DNA from: an uncultured Flavobacteriales bacterium
GTDB lineage: Bacteria; Bacteroidota; Bacteroidia; Flavobacteriales; BACL11
Direction of reading: 5' to 3'
Length of the DNA stretch: 64,000 nucleotides
NCBI GenBank assembly: GCA_905181585.1
Contig: CAJIYG010000001.1
Coordinates: 186,001 to 250,000 of the forward strand
The position numbers were made by a program, and so were the translations under genes. The notes under the pieces were generated by a model. The model was given only the letters and a program-made list of their open reading frames with translations, had not been told where the DNA came from and ran no database searches. This document shows positions 1 to 8,795 of the stretch, piece after piece (position 1 is the first letter of the stretch; each line of letters begins with the position of its first letter).

Positions 1-428
1 CTATCAATCTCTTCTCTTTTATCAAAATCTTGCAAAGGAAGTTTATACAAGGTTGCTAAAAGATTTTCATGAAAATCACTATTATATTTCCTTGGAGATA
101 TATCTGCAATTATTAACTTGGCAATCCTCTCTGGGTGTGTAAAAGCAAATTTCATAGCGACTTTACCACCTAAAGAATGTCCTAACAATATTGGTTTTTG
201 AATATTATTATCCAGTATATATTCTAGAAGATCCTCACACATCACATCGTAATTAAAATCTATAGAATGAGGAGATCTACCGTGATTTCTCAAATCTATT
301 AAATGTACTCTACAGTATTTTGAAAATTTTCTACCAAGTGAACTCCAATTATCGCTCATCCCAAAAAGCCCATGCATGATAATTAAATCCTGACCTTTAT
401 GACCGTGTATTTTAGAATATAGTTTCAT
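1..428 (-). CDS. alpha/beta hydrolase (YbfF-like), C-terminus cut by window edge
   Basis: The first 142 residues of an alpha/beta-hydrolase-fold esterase are present; the gene runs off the left edge. Residues 17-22 read IMHGLFG (oxyanion loop), and GHSLGG at about residues 83-88 is the nucleophile elbow, with Ser85 the expected catalytic serine. The segment LIDLRNHGRSP is typical of the YbfF/acyl-CoA esterase-like subfamily. The catalytic Asp and His would lie beyond the window. The start codon follows the pdxJ stop codon with no gap, so the two are likely one transcript. The natural substrate cannot be told from sequence. Confidence 0.85.
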   Translation of the reverse strand, partial: MKLYSKIHGHKGQDLIIMHGLFGMSDNWSSLGRKFSKYCRVHLIDLRNHGRSPHSIDFNYDVMCEDLLEYILDNNIQKPILLGHSLGGKVAMKFAFTHPERIAKLIIADISPRKYNSDFHENLLATLYKLPLQDFDKREEID

Positions 429-1139
429 TTACAAAAGTCGTTTATACATTTGAATAGTATTTTCTAATCCCAAGTAAAGAGCATCTGAAATTAGAGCATG
501 ACCAATAGAAACTTCTTCCAAGTTTGGGATATTCTTCGCAAAATACTGCAAGTTATCTAAATTTAAATCATGTCCAGCATTTACTCCTAATTTAAGATTT
601 TCAGCTAATTCTGCAGATTGTATATATGGCTGAATAGCTTTTTTCTTATCCTCTTTAAAGCTGTTACAATAAGCCTCAGTATACAGCTCTATTCTGTCAG
701 AATTACATTTTTTAGCTCCTTCAACCATTTCTAATGCTGGATTAACAAAAATTGACACTCTAATATTATGAGCATGAAGTTCTTCTATAATATCTGATAA
801 AAAAATAAAATTTTTATTTGTATCCCAGCCATTATTTGAAGTCAGAATATTAGGAGGGTCAGGAACTAAGGTGACTTGCGTAGGAAGTATTTTAGTAACT
901 ATCTCAATAAAATCTTTGGAAGGAAATCCCTCAATATTATATTCTTTTGTTACTACATCCTTTAAAGCATATGCATCATCTCGTGTAATGTGTCTTTGGT
1001 CAGGTCTGGGATGAATAGTAATTCCATCCGCACCAAAATCTTGACATTTTCTAGCAGCATTTAAAACATCAGGAAAACGACCTCCTCTGGAGTTTCTTAA
1101 TGTTGCAATCTTATTTATATTTACACTTAAATTAGTCAT
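429..1139 (-). CDS. pdxJ: pyridoxine 5'-phosphate synthase PdxJ
   Basis: PdxJ condenses 1-deoxyxylulose 5-phosphate with the aminoacetone phosphate made by PdxA, giving pyridoxine 5'-phosphate, in the cytoplasm. The 236-residue length is normal. Family landmarks are the N-terminal LSVNINKIATLRNSRGG, GADGITIHPRPDQRHI around residues 37-52, a mid-protein VTLVPD, and NAGHDLN plus EVSIGHALISDAL near the C-terminus. It is followed directly by the alpha/beta hydrolase. The partner gene pdxA is also in this window, at 61.5 kb, so the DXP-dependent B6 route is represented. Confidence 0.96.
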   Translation of the reverse strand: MTNLSVNINKIATLRNSRGGRFPDVLNAARKCQDFGADGITIHPRPDQRHITRDDAYALKDVVTKEYNIEGFPSKDFIEIVTKILPTQVTLVPDPPNILTSNNGWDTNKNFIFLSDIIEELHAHNIRVSIFVNPALEMVEGAKKCNSDRIELYTEAYCNSFKEDKKKAIQPYIQSAELAENLKLGVNAGHDLNLDNLQYFAKNIPNLEEVSIGHALISDALYLGLENTIQMYKRLL

Positions 1140-1250
1140 ATAATATTTTAAACAAAATTAAAAAATAGTATGTTTGTTTCGCCTGTAAATTAATTTAATT
1201 TTTAATTAATTATTCTCTGTTATTAAAACATTTTACAATTATATAATTGC

Positions 1251-2690
1251 ATGAAACATATCCTAATTATCTTTTTATTAATAGTCTCAAATAATAATTT
1301 AATTAGTAAAAATAAAGTGCTTAATTCAGAAAATGATTCTTTAGCCAAAAAATTCTTAAATATTTCAGAAATTAAAATTAAAGGAAATAAAAAAACAAAA
1401 AAAGAAATAATTTTAAGAGAGTTAGATTTCGAAGTTGGAGAGAAAATCTCAACTATTGAGTTAAATACTAAAATTAGTGACGCAAAAAAAAACTTAACTA
1501 ATCTTAACTTATTTAATTTTATTGACTTTGATATAAAGAAAAATAAAAATACTGTAACAATAGAAATTGAATTAGTAGAAAGATGGTATGTATGGCCGTA
1601 TCCAATATTTGAAATTTCAGAGAGGAACTTCAATGTTTGGTGGAATGACTTTAAAGAAACAAACTACTCTGACTTTTCAAGAATAAATTATGGATTATTT
1701 TTAAATATTGAAAATTTTCGTGGCCGTAACGAATTAATAGCTTTGAAATATAGACGAGGTTTTAAGGAACATTATCAGATAAATTATAAAATACCATTTA
1801 TTAAAAATAATCAAAACTTAGGAATAAACACAGACATTGAATTCTTTAGACGAAAAAAAACATTCTATAAAACGGTGGAGAATAATCTAATTTTTTATGA
1901 AAATAGTCAAAATTTCACATCAAAAGATTTGATACTAAATTTTGATATTATTTTTAGAAAAAATGTTAAAATGAAGCACAAATTAAAGATGAAAATTTTT
2001 CATACAAGTATTGATGATTCAATAAAATTATTGAATCCTAATTATCTTTCAAATAATAGTAATGAAGGAAGTTTTATAAAATTTTCATATAATTTTATTT
2101 ATGAGAATAGAGATAATAAAAACTACCCACTAAAAGGCAATTATATTGATATTGAAGCATCCAAAAATTTAAGCATTTCAAGCCCAATAAAACATTTTGA
2201 ATTATACAGCCATTTCGAACACCATCATATCTTAAAAGAAAAAATTTATTTAGGATCCAGTTTTAGATCAAGAGTAACACATAAAAATATACAGAGCTAT
2301 TTTACAAATGAAACATTTGGTTTTAATGATTATGTAAGAGGCTATGAATATTATGTAGTAGACGGAAAGGACTATTGGCTATCAAAAAGCTCTGTAAAAA
2401 TTTGCTTAATAAAACCAAAAAAATTGATAATACCATATTTCAAAATGGAACAATTTAAAAAATCGCATTACTCTTTATATTTTTCTATTTTTTCTGATTT
2501 AGGTTATGCGAAAAATATTCAAAACTTTGGAGATAATACATTAGCTAATTCTATCATGTGGGGCAAAGGAATAAGCCTAGACTATGTAACATATTACAAT
2601 AAAATGATAAGATTAGAATTTGCTATTAATAGATTAAGTGAAAAAGGAGTATTTTTACATTTTTCGAATCCATTTGGAACAAAAAAATAA
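1251..2690 (+). CDS. Omp85/BamA-like outer membrane protein with one POTRA-like domain
   Basis: A 479-residue protein with an N-terminal signal peptide (hydrophobic residues 4-17), one POTRA-like segment at about residues 37-105 (EIKIKGNKKTKKEIILREL, then TVTIEIELVERWYVWP), and a C-terminal part rich in alternating aromatic beta-strands consistent with an Omp85 barrel. It is much shorter than BamA, which is encoded at 5.2 kb, and resembles the short 'BamA/TamA family' proteins common in Bacteroidota. Its client is unknown. The NAD kinase gene begins 4 bp after its stop, so they are probably cotranscribed. Confidence 0.7.
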   Translation: MKHILIIFLLIVSNNNLISKNKVLNSENDSLAKKFLNISEIKIKGNKKTKKEIILRELDFEVGEKISTIELNTKISDAKKNLTNLNLFNFIDFDIKKNKNTVTIEIELVERWYVWPYPIFEISERNFNVWWNDFKETNYSDFSRINYGLFLNIENFRGRNELIALKYRRGFKEHYQINYKIPFIKNNQNLGINTDIEFFRRKKTFYKTVENNLIFYENSQNFTSKDLILNFDIIFRKNVKMKHKLKMKIFHTSIDDSIKLLNPNYLSNNSNEGSFIKFSYNFIYENRDNKNYPLKGNYIDIEASKNLSISSPIKHFELYSHFEHHHILKEKIYLGSSFRSRVTHKNIQSYFTNETFGFNDYVRGYEYYVVDGKDYWLSKSSVKICLIKPKKLIIPYFKMEQFKKSHYSLYFSIFSDLGYAKNIQNFGDNTLANSIMWGKGISLDYVTYYNKMIRLEFAINRLSEKGVFLHFSNPFGTKK

Positions 2691-2694
2691 AGTT

Positions 2695-3576
2695 ATGAAA
2701 ATAGCAATTTTTGGAACAGTCTTTTCAGAAAACTTCAACAAGTATATTCAACACTTGGTGAAAAAACTAGAGTCTGAAAAAATAGATATTATAATTGAGT
2801 CATCATTTTATGAATTTTTAAGTGAAAGACTGAGATTTCACTCTCAAATAGAAACTTTTAATAGCTCAACTAATCTTCTTGTAGAAAAAACAGATATTTT
2901 ACTTAGTGTAGGTGGTGATGGAACTCTTTTAAAGGCTACATCCTTCGTAAATAAAACTAATATTCCGATTATGGGTATTAATACAGGAAGATTAGGTTTT
3001 ATCTCAAGTATTCCGCCAGATCAAATTGATGAAGCCATTAATGACTTAATTAGAGGAAATTACTCGATTAATCAAAGAACACTATTAGAACTTCACACTG
3101 AAAACAATCTTTTTCAAAACAAAAATTTCGCATTAAATGAAGTCGCAATCGTGAAAAAAGACACTTCTTCTATGATTAAAATTGACGCATTCATTAATGA
3201 TGAATTTTTAAATACATATTGGGCTGATGGACTAATTGTTGCTACTCCTACCGGGTCAACAGGTTATTCATTAAGTTGTGGAGGGCCTATAATTATGCCT
3301 GGTACAGATAATTTTGTAATAACACCCATTGCCCAACATAACTTAAATGTAAGACCTATTGTGATTGACAGCAATAGTATTATAAAATTAAAAGTTGAAG
3401 ATAGAGATAAGCTTGCATTAGTAACTCTTGATTCGTGCTCTAGAGCATTTGATTCCTCTGTTGAATTAACAATAAAAAAGGCAGATTTTACTATCAATTT
3501 AATTGAACCTGAAGGGAATACTTTTAGCTCTACAATCAGACATAAACTAATGTGGGGACTTGATAAAAGAAATTAA
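2695..3576 (+). CDS. nadK: NAD kinase
   Basis: NadK phosphorylates NAD to NADP using ATP. The start is set at the ATG at 2695, giving 293 residues and an N-terminal MKIAIFG strand. An upstream in-frame ATG at 2638 lies inside the preceding gene and adds a non-conserved extension. GGDGTLL at residues 73-79 is the diphosphate-binding motif, with Asp75 the expected catalytic base. NEVAIV and the glycine-rich GLIVATPTGSTGYSLSCGGP are also family hallmarks. Placement just before porG-uppS-bamA is the usual Bacteroidota order. Confidence 0.96.
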   Translation: MKIAIFGTVFSENFNKYIQHLVKKLESEKIDIIIESSFYEFLSERLRFHSQIETFNSSTNLLVEKTDILLSVGGDGTLLKATSFVNKTNIPIMGINTGRLGFISSIPPDQIDEAINDLIRGNYSINQRTLLELHTENNLFQNKNFALNEVAIVKKDTSSMIKIDAFINDEFLNTYWADGLIVATPTGSTGYSLSCGGPIIMPGTDNFVITPIAQHNLNVRPIVIDSNSIIKLKVEDRDKLALVTLDSCSRAFDSSVELTIKKADFTINLIEPEGNTFSSTIRHKLMWGLDKRN

Positions 3577-3579
3577 TTT

Positions 3580-3611
3580 TATACTTTTTAAAATCCTCAT
3601 TAAAAAGTATA
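3580..3611. promoter_or_regulatory. 12-bp inverted repeat overlapping the porG operon promoter
   Basis: A perfect inverted repeat: TATACTTTTTAA at 3580-3591 pairs with its reverse complement at 3600-3611, leaving an 8-nt spacer. The right arm overlaps the -7 box at 3608-3615. There is no T-run after the right arm, so it is a poor intrinsic terminator for nadK. A regulator-binding site is the more natural reading, although AT-only palindromes do arise by chance. Confidence 0.4.
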
Positions 3612-3615
3612 TTTG
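3608..3615 (+). promoter_or_regulatory. -7 promoter box (TATATTTG) for the porG-uppS-bamA operon
   Basis: This matches the Bacteroidota primary sigma-factor consensus TAnnTTTG and lies 24 bp before the porG ATG. No clear TTTG -33 element is seen at the usual distance. It sits at the edge of the inverted repeat at 3580-3611. Confidence 0.55.
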
Positions 3616-3639
3616 CATTATAATATATCAATATTATTT

Positions 3640-4458
3640 ATGAAAAATAAAATAAGAATTCTCAGCTGTTCAGTATTAATGATCTCTGCATTATTCACAA
3701 ACGGTCAAACATTCAATCCAAATACTGAAATTGGAGGAAGTTTTGGATTATCATATTACATTGGAGATTTAAATACCAATCACTTTAGCTCACCAAAGCC
3801 AGCAGGTGCAATAATGGTAAGACGAAATCTTGACAGAAGATTCTCTTTAAAGGCACAAATCAAACTTTCAAATATTGAAGGAGATGATAGAAACTCTTCA
3901 GATAGTATTAGTTTAGACAGAGGACTTCATTTCAAATCAGCCATTCAAGAACTTTCTGGGCTAATTGAATTTAATTTCTTACCATATGAAATTGGAAACC
4001 CTGCATACAAATGGTCTCCATATCTTTTCACTGGGGTTTCTATATTTAATTTTAATCCACTAGCAGAAAATAGCAATGGAGAATGGATAGAGCTTCAACC
4101 TCTTGGAACTGAAGGTCAAGGAACAACTGCATACCCTAATCGTAAAAAATATTCGAGAACACAATTTTCAATTCCTCTGGGTGGAGGTTTAAAATTTTCT
4201 GTCAACGAGAGTTTCAACATATTATTTTCTTTCAGTATGAATAAAACATTTACTGACTACCTTGACGATGTAAGTCTTACATATCCAGGAAATCCTACTG
4301 AGTTCACTAACGAATCTTCTGAAATGTCTGATCCAACAGGAACACATACAAAAGATGAGCAAAGAGGGGATGAAGAATTAAAAGATGATTGGTATGCCTT
4401 TAGTGCAATTACTTTTTCATTTAAACTACCAAGCTTCTCCAAAGGCTGCGATTATTAA
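3640..4458 (+). CDS. porG: PorG-like (DUF6089) outer membrane beta-barrel protein
   Basis: A 272-residue protein with a signal peptide (about residues 1-23, ending NGQ) and beta-strand-rich sequence with EIGGSFGLSYYIGDLN near the mature N-terminus, as in DUF6089/PorG proteins. PorG of Porphyromonas gingivalis anchors the periplasmic PorK/N ring of the type IX secretion system to the outer membrane. The assignment rests mainly on the conserved porG-uppS-bamA-ompH-ompH order, which matches here. The ATG at 3640 is chosen because a TTG at 3613 lies inside the -7 box. T9SS cargo proteins are encoded elsewhere in the window, so a working T9SS is expected. Confidence 0.7.
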   Translation: MKNKIRILSCSVLMISALFTNGQTFNPNTEIGGSFGLSYYIGDLNTNHFSSPKPAGAIMVRRNLDRRFSLKAQIKLSNIEGDDRNSSDSISLDRGLHFKSAIQELSGLIEFNFLPYEIGNPAYKWSPYLFTGVSIFNFNPLAENSNGEWIELQPLGTEGQGTTAYPNRKKYSRTQFSIPLGGGLKFSVNESFNILFSFSMNKTFTDYLDDVSLTYPGNPTEFTNESSEMSDPTGTHTKDEQRGDEELKDDWYAFSAITFSFKLPSFSKGCDY

Positions 4459-4477
4459 AGTTGATTTAATTCATACG

Positions 4478-5203
4478 ATGACTGAAATAATTGATAAAAA
4501 TAACATCCCTTTACATATTGCTATAACAATGGATGGCAATGGACGTTGGGCAAAAAAACAAGGAAAACTTAGAGTTTTTGGACATAATCATGGCGTTAAA
4601 GCTGTTAGAGATACAGTGGAAGGAGCAGCTGAAATTGGAATTAAATATCTCACTCTTTTTGCGTTCTCTACAGAAAACTGGAATAGACCAGATAAAGAAG
4701 TTAGTGCACTTATGACTCTACTAATATCTACGATTAATAAAGAAACAAAAACATTAATGGATAATGACATTAGACTTGCAACGATTGGATCTACAAATAA
4801 ACTGCCAAAAAAATGTCAGAACGAACTATCTGAGGCAATAGAAAAAACTAAAGAAAATTTGTCTATGACTCTTATCTTAGCGCTAAGCTACAGTGGGAAA
4901 TGGGAAATAATAAATGCTGTTAAACAAATAATTAAAAATAAAATATCGTTCGAAGATTTCTCTGAAGAAATCTTCAAGCAATATCTTACAACAAATAACG
5001 TTCCTGACCCTGAACTTCTTATTAGAACAAGTGGGGAGCATAGAATTAGTAATTTTATGCTTTGGCAAATAGCATATTCTGAATTATATTTCACTGATAA
5101 AATGTGGCCAGATTTTAGAAGAGAAGATTTAAAAGAAGCAATAATAAATTATCAACAAAGAGAAAGAAGATTTGGTAAAACAGCCAAAACATTACATGAA
5201 TAA
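4478..5203 (+). CDS. uppS: undecaprenyl diphosphate synthase (cis-prenyltransferase)
   Basis: UppS adds isoprene units in cis to farnesyl diphosphate to make the lipid carrier for peptidoglycan and O-antigen. The start is the ATG at 4478, giving 241 residues; a longer in-frame reading overlaps porG and is not conserved. MDGNGRWA at residues 18-25 holds the catalytic Asp19. FAFSTENWNRP and RTSGEHRISNFMLWQIAYSE, with the diphosphate-binding Arg and the metal-ligand Glu further on, are also present. Its last 8 bp overlap the bamA start, indicating translational coupling. Confidence 0.96.
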   Translation: MTEIIDKNNIPLHIAITMDGNGRWAKKQGKLRVFGHNHGVKAVRDTVEGAAEIGIKYLTLFAFSTENWNRPDKEVSALMTLLISTINKETKTLMDNDIRLATIGSTNKLPKKCQNELSEAIEKTKENLSMTLILALSYSGKWEIINAVKQIIKNKISFEDFSEEIFKQYLTTNNVPDPELLIRTSGEHRISNFMLWQIAYSELYFTDKMWPDFRREDLKEAIINYQQRERRFGKTAKTLHE

Positions 5204-7739
5204 AATTATACAAAAAATTAGTCTAATCTTAATCATGGCATTATTTTCAAGTACATATGTACTTGCTCAAGATACCATTTTAAACAGTTCAATTATAGAC
5301 TACTCACAACCAAAAGATTACATTATTGGGGATATCTCAATTTCTGGAGTAAAACATCTAAGTGAATCTGTCTTGATAAATATGTCTGGATTAAATACTG
5401 GAGATGAAATAACAATTCCAAGTGATCAGATAAGCTCTGCAATTTATAAATTATGGAATCAAGGCCTATTTAAAAATATTGATATTAAGATTTTATCAAT
5501 TGTAGAAAATAAAATAAATCTTGAAATCGAATTAGAGGAATACCCTAGATTATCTAAATTTAAATTTAAAGGAAAAATAAGCAAATCAGATATATCAACA
5601 CTTAAGGAAGATTTAAAATTAATTAGAGGAAAAGTCCTTACTCAAAACTTAATTATTAATAGCACAAAAAACATCAAAAACTTTTTCATTAATAAGGGAT
5701 TTCTTAATACATCTGTTAAAAGTATTATTATTAAAGATACTTTAACTAAAAATGCGTCATTATTAATTTTTGATATTGATAAAAATAATAAGGTTAAAAT
5801 ACATGATATAATAGTCTCTGGAAGAAAGCAGGAACTTAATAAAAATAAGAATTTCTTTAATAAAAAAGATACAGTTTATGCACTTAGTAACTCCAAGCTT
5901 CGTAAAAGCCTTAAAGAAACTAAAGTAAAAAATAAATGGAGATTCTTTAAAGCTTCAAAATTTATTAAATCAAAATATGAAGAGGATAAAATAAATTTAA
6001 TAAAAAAATACAATGAAAAAGGCTTTAGAGATGCTAGAATTCTTAATGATTCAACATATTTAAATAGCGATAATTCCTTGGTTGTAGAAATAAATTTATT
6101 CGAAGGAGATCCCTACTTGTTTGGAGAGATATCATTTATTGGAAATACTGTTTATACAAATGAAGAGCTGTTTAACCAAATGGGTATAAAAAGAGGAGAT
6201 ATTTTTAATCAAACCACATTAGAATCTAGATTGTTTGGAAGTCAAGATGGTTCAGATATTAGCGCACTATACTTAGATAACGGATATTTATTTTTTAATG
6301 CAAATCCAATTGAAATTTCAACAGAAAACAACCAAATTGATATAGAAATAAGAATCTATGAAGGAGAGCAGGCCAGAGTAAATAAGGTATCTGTTATTGG
6401 AAATACTAAAACAAATGACCATGTAATAATGCGTGAAATCAGAACTATGCCTGGAGATCTTTTCAAGCGATCTGACATAATGAGGTCACAGAGAGAATTA
6501 GCAATGATGCAATATTTTAACCCAGAAACTTTTGATGTTAAAATTGACCCTCAACCTGCAAGAAATGAAGTTGACATTACCTATGTAGTAGAGGAAAAGT
6601 CTTCTGATCAAATATCTATGTCGGGAGGCTGGGGAGCAGGAAGAGTAATTGGGCAGCTAGCTTTAACATTTAATAATTTCTCTTCAAAAAATTTCTTTAA
6701 AAAAGATAAATGGAGACCACTACCTTCTGGCGATGGGCAAAGATTAATTTTACAGGCACAATCAAATGGTATATACTATAGGACTTATAGAGCATCATTT
6801 ATAGAGCCATGGCTCGGAGGCAAAAAACCTACATCACTTTCAATTTCATTACATCGCGCAGAATCAACAAATGGACTAGATGGTGAGGAAAAACAAGAAC
6901 TTTCTATTACGGGGTTATCTGTTAGTCTTGGAAATAGATTAAAAAAACCAGATGATTGGTTTCGTCTATATAATGGAATAGAATTCTCAAGATATGACCT
7001 AAGTAATTCTCAAACATTCTTTTCTTTTAGTGACGGATATTCTAATAATATTAATTATAGCTTAACTTTAGATAGAAACTCTGTAGACCAAGCAACATAC
7101 CCAAGACAAGGATCACACTTTACACTTTCTCTAAACGCAACACCACCATACTCTCTCTTTGATGATGTAGAAGATTATTCCACGCTAACAGAACAGGAAA
7201 AATATAAATGGATGGAATTCTATAAATTTAATTTTAAGAGTGTTTGGTATAGCGCGTTTACAGACAAACTTGTTCTTGCAACAAGAACACAGTTTGGATT
7301 ACTTGGAGCATATAATCAGGATAAAGGAATTACACCTTTTGAGAGATTTTATGTAGGAGGAGATGGTCTAAGTGGAGTTGGAATGATGAATGATGGAAGA
7401 GAGCTAATAGCTTTGAGAGGGTATTCAAATAATTCTTTATCTCCTCAGACTGGAGCAACAGTATTTAGTAAGTATACGGCAGAATTAAGATACGCTCTGA
7501 GCTTAAACCCATCATCTACTATGTATATGCTAGGTTTTGTTGAAGCTGGTGATGCTTGGGAAAATTTCAACAACTTTAATCCATTTATCGTTAAAAGAAC
7601 TGCTGGAATAGGATTAAGAATAATGCTTCCTATGGTTGGTATGATGGGCTTAGATTATGGTTGGGGGCTTGATGATGTAATAGGTAATCCAAATGCAAAT
7701 GGAGGTCAATTTCACTTTTCTATGGGTCAAACTTTTTAA
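5196..7739 (+). CDS. bamA: outer membrane protein assembly factor BamA
   Basis: BamA inserts beta-barrel proteins into the outer membrane. The protein has 847 residues. A signal peptide (hydrophobic stretch ending LAQ) is followed by tandem POTRA repeats over roughly residues 40-440 (for example IGDISISGVKHLSES, VNKVSVIGNTKTND) and a C-terminal barrel containing the RGYSNN lid-lock segment. The protein ends in Phe (MGQTF), as barrel substrates do. The start at 5196 lies inside the end of uppS. A long Lys/Asn-rich insertion in the POTRA region (about residues 150-270) is typical of Bacteroidota. Confidence 0.95.
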   Translation: MNKIIQKISLILIMALFSSTYVLAQDTILNSSIIDYSQPKDYIIGDISISGVKHLSESVLINMSGLNTGDEITIPSDQISSAIYKLWNQGLFKNIDIKILSIVENKINLEIELEEYPRLSKFKFKGKISKSDISTLKEDLKLIRGKVLTQNLIINSTKNIKNFFINKGFLNTSVKSIIIKDTLTKNASLLIFDIDKNNKVKIHDIIVSGRKQELNKNKNFFNKKDTVYALSNSKLRKSLKETKVKNKWRFFKASKFIKSKYEEDKINLIKKYNEKGFRDARILNDSTYLNSDNSLVVEINLFEGDPYLFGEISFIGNTVYTNEELFNQMGIKRGDIFNQTTLESRLFGSQDGSDISALYLDNGYLFFNANPIEISTENNQIDIEIRIYEGEQARVNKVSVIGNTKTNDHVIMREIRTMPGDLFKRSDIMRSQRELAMMQYFNPETFDVKIDPQPARNEVDITYVVEEKSSDQISMSGGWGAGRVIGQLALTFNNFSSKNFFKKDKWRPLPSGDGQRLILQAQSNGIYYRTYRASFIEPWLGGKKPTSLSISLHRAESTNGLDGEEKQELSITGLSVSLGNRLKKPDDWFRLYNGIEFSRYDLSNSQTFFSFSDGYSNNINYSLTLDRNSVDQATYPRQGSHFTLSLNATPPYSLFDDVEDYSTLTEQEKYKWMEFYKFNFKSVWYSAFTDKLVLATRTQFGLLGAYNQDKGITPFERFYVGGDGLSGVGMMNDGRELIALRGYSNNSLSPQTGATVFSKYTAELRYALSLNPSSTMYMLGFVEAGDAWENFNNFNPFIVKRTAGIGLRIMLPMVGMMGLDYGWGLDDVIGNPNANGGQFHFSMGQTF

Positions 7740-7740
7740 C

Positions 7741-7748
7741 TAAATTTG
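7741..7748 (+). promoter_or_regulatory. -7 box (TAAATTTG) immediately before the first ompH
   Basis: A TAnnTTTG match that ends 4 bp before the ompH ATG at 7753 and begins one base after the bamA stop. If used, transcription would begin at or next to the start codon and yield a leaderless or nearly leaderless mRNA, uncoupling ompH from the bamA transcript. A chance match in AT-rich DNA remains possible. Confidence 0.4.
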
Positions 7749-7752
7749 TATA

Positions 7753-8262
7753 ATGAAAAAATTAATAATAATAATATTTACTTTATTCTTTATAGCTAAT
7801 TTTAGCTACGGTCAAAAATTTGCTTATGTAGATACAGACTACATCCTTAATAAAATTCCTGAGTTTAAACAAGCTCAAGAAAAGTTAGACTTCATGTCAC
7901 AGGAATGGCAAGTAGAAATCGAAGCTAAATATTCAGATGTGGATAAAATGTATCGATCATATCAAAAAGAACAGTTATTATTAACTGAAGATATGAAAAT
8001 AAAAAGAGAAGAAGCTATTATGCAAAAAGAAAACCAAGCAAAAGAACTTCAAAAAAAATATTTCTCCCCAGATGGAGAATTATCATTAGCTCGCCAAGAG
8101 CTAGTTCAACCAATTCAAGAAAAAATTTATGATGCTATTCAACAACTAGCTAGTAATAATAAATATGCTGTTATATTTGACAGCTCAAGTGATCTAATAA
8201 TGTTATACTCAAATCCTAATCTTGACAAAAGTGATAAAATACTGGAACTACTAGGATATTAA
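7753..8262 (+). CDS. ompH: OmpH/Skp family periplasmic chaperone (first copy)
   Basis: A 169-residue secreted protein with a signal peptide (about residues 1-20, ending YGQ). The Skp head begins FAYVDTDYILNKIPEF, followed by a long charged helix (about 45-120) forming the tentacle and a C-terminal beta segment (YAVIFDSSSDLIMLY). Skp trimers hold unfolded outer-membrane proteins on their way to BamA, encoded just upstream. It forms a tandem pair with the next gene. Residues 117-169 are close to the second copy in layout but not in sequence. Confidence 0.9.
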   Translation: MKKLIIIIFTLFFIANFSYGQKFAYVDTDYILNKIPEFKQAQEKLDFMSQEWQVEIEAKYSDVDKMYRSYQKEQLLLTEDMKIKREEAIMQKENQAKELQKKYFSPDGELSLARQELVQPIQEKIYDAIQQLASNNKYAVIFDSSSDLIMLYSNPNLDKSDKILELLGY

Positions 8263-8282
8263 AAAATTAAATAAAAAAAACT

Positions 8283-8780
8283 ATGAAAAGAATTGCCCTA
8301 CTAACACTTACATGCCTATTGAGCCTAAGTAATTTTGCACAAAATAAACTTGGATACATTGATTCCCAAGAATTACTACTGCTTCTTCCTGAGAGAAAAA
8401 CTGCAGAATCAGAAGTGCAAACTTTTGCAAAAAGTTTAGAATCTCAACTTCAAGCAATGACAAATGAATATCAACAAAGTGTTCAAGATTTCCAATCTAA
8501 TGAAGCTTCATATGATGATTTGGTAAAGCAGGACAAAATCTCAGAAATTACTGGGCTGGAGCAAAGAATTCAGTCATTTCAACAAAATGCTCAGCAGGCA
8601 CTTCAGGCAAAAGAACAAGAATTACTTGAGCCTATTTTAGCTAAAGCAAGAGAGGCAATTGAGGAAGTAGCGAAAGAAGGTGGTTACACTTATATCTTTG
8701 ACAGAAGTCTTGGAACTATTTTGTTTGCCAAAGAATCTGAGAACATAATTGATAAAGTTAAGAAAAAGCTTAATCTTTAA
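8283..8780 (+). CDS. ompH: OmpH/Skp family periplasmic chaperone (second copy)
   Basis: A 165-residue paralogue of the preceding gene: signal peptide ending FAQ, head strand KLGYIDSQELLLLLPERK, and a Gln-rich coiled region (QQNAQQALQAKEQELLEP) before a closing YTYIFDRSLGTILF. Tandem ompH genes after bamA are conserved in the phylum. It sits 20 bp after the first copy and 15 bp before murI, so it is part of the same operon. Confidence 0.9.
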   Translation: MKRIALLTLTCLLSLSNFAQNKLGYIDSQELLLLLPERKTAESEVQTFAKSLESQLQAMTNEYQQSVQDFQSNEASYDDLVKQDKISEITGLEQRIQSFQQNAQQALQAKEQELLEPILAKAREAIEEVAKEGGYTYIFDRSLGTILFAKESENIIDKVKKKLNL

Positions 8781-8795
8781 TTATATTTTAAATCT

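Noticed and set aside
1223..1633. 136-codon minus-strand frame opposite the Omp85-like gene
   Set aside because: Hydrophobic and Phe-rich, as expected from reverse-strand reading of AT-rich code; the plus-strand frame is the real gene.
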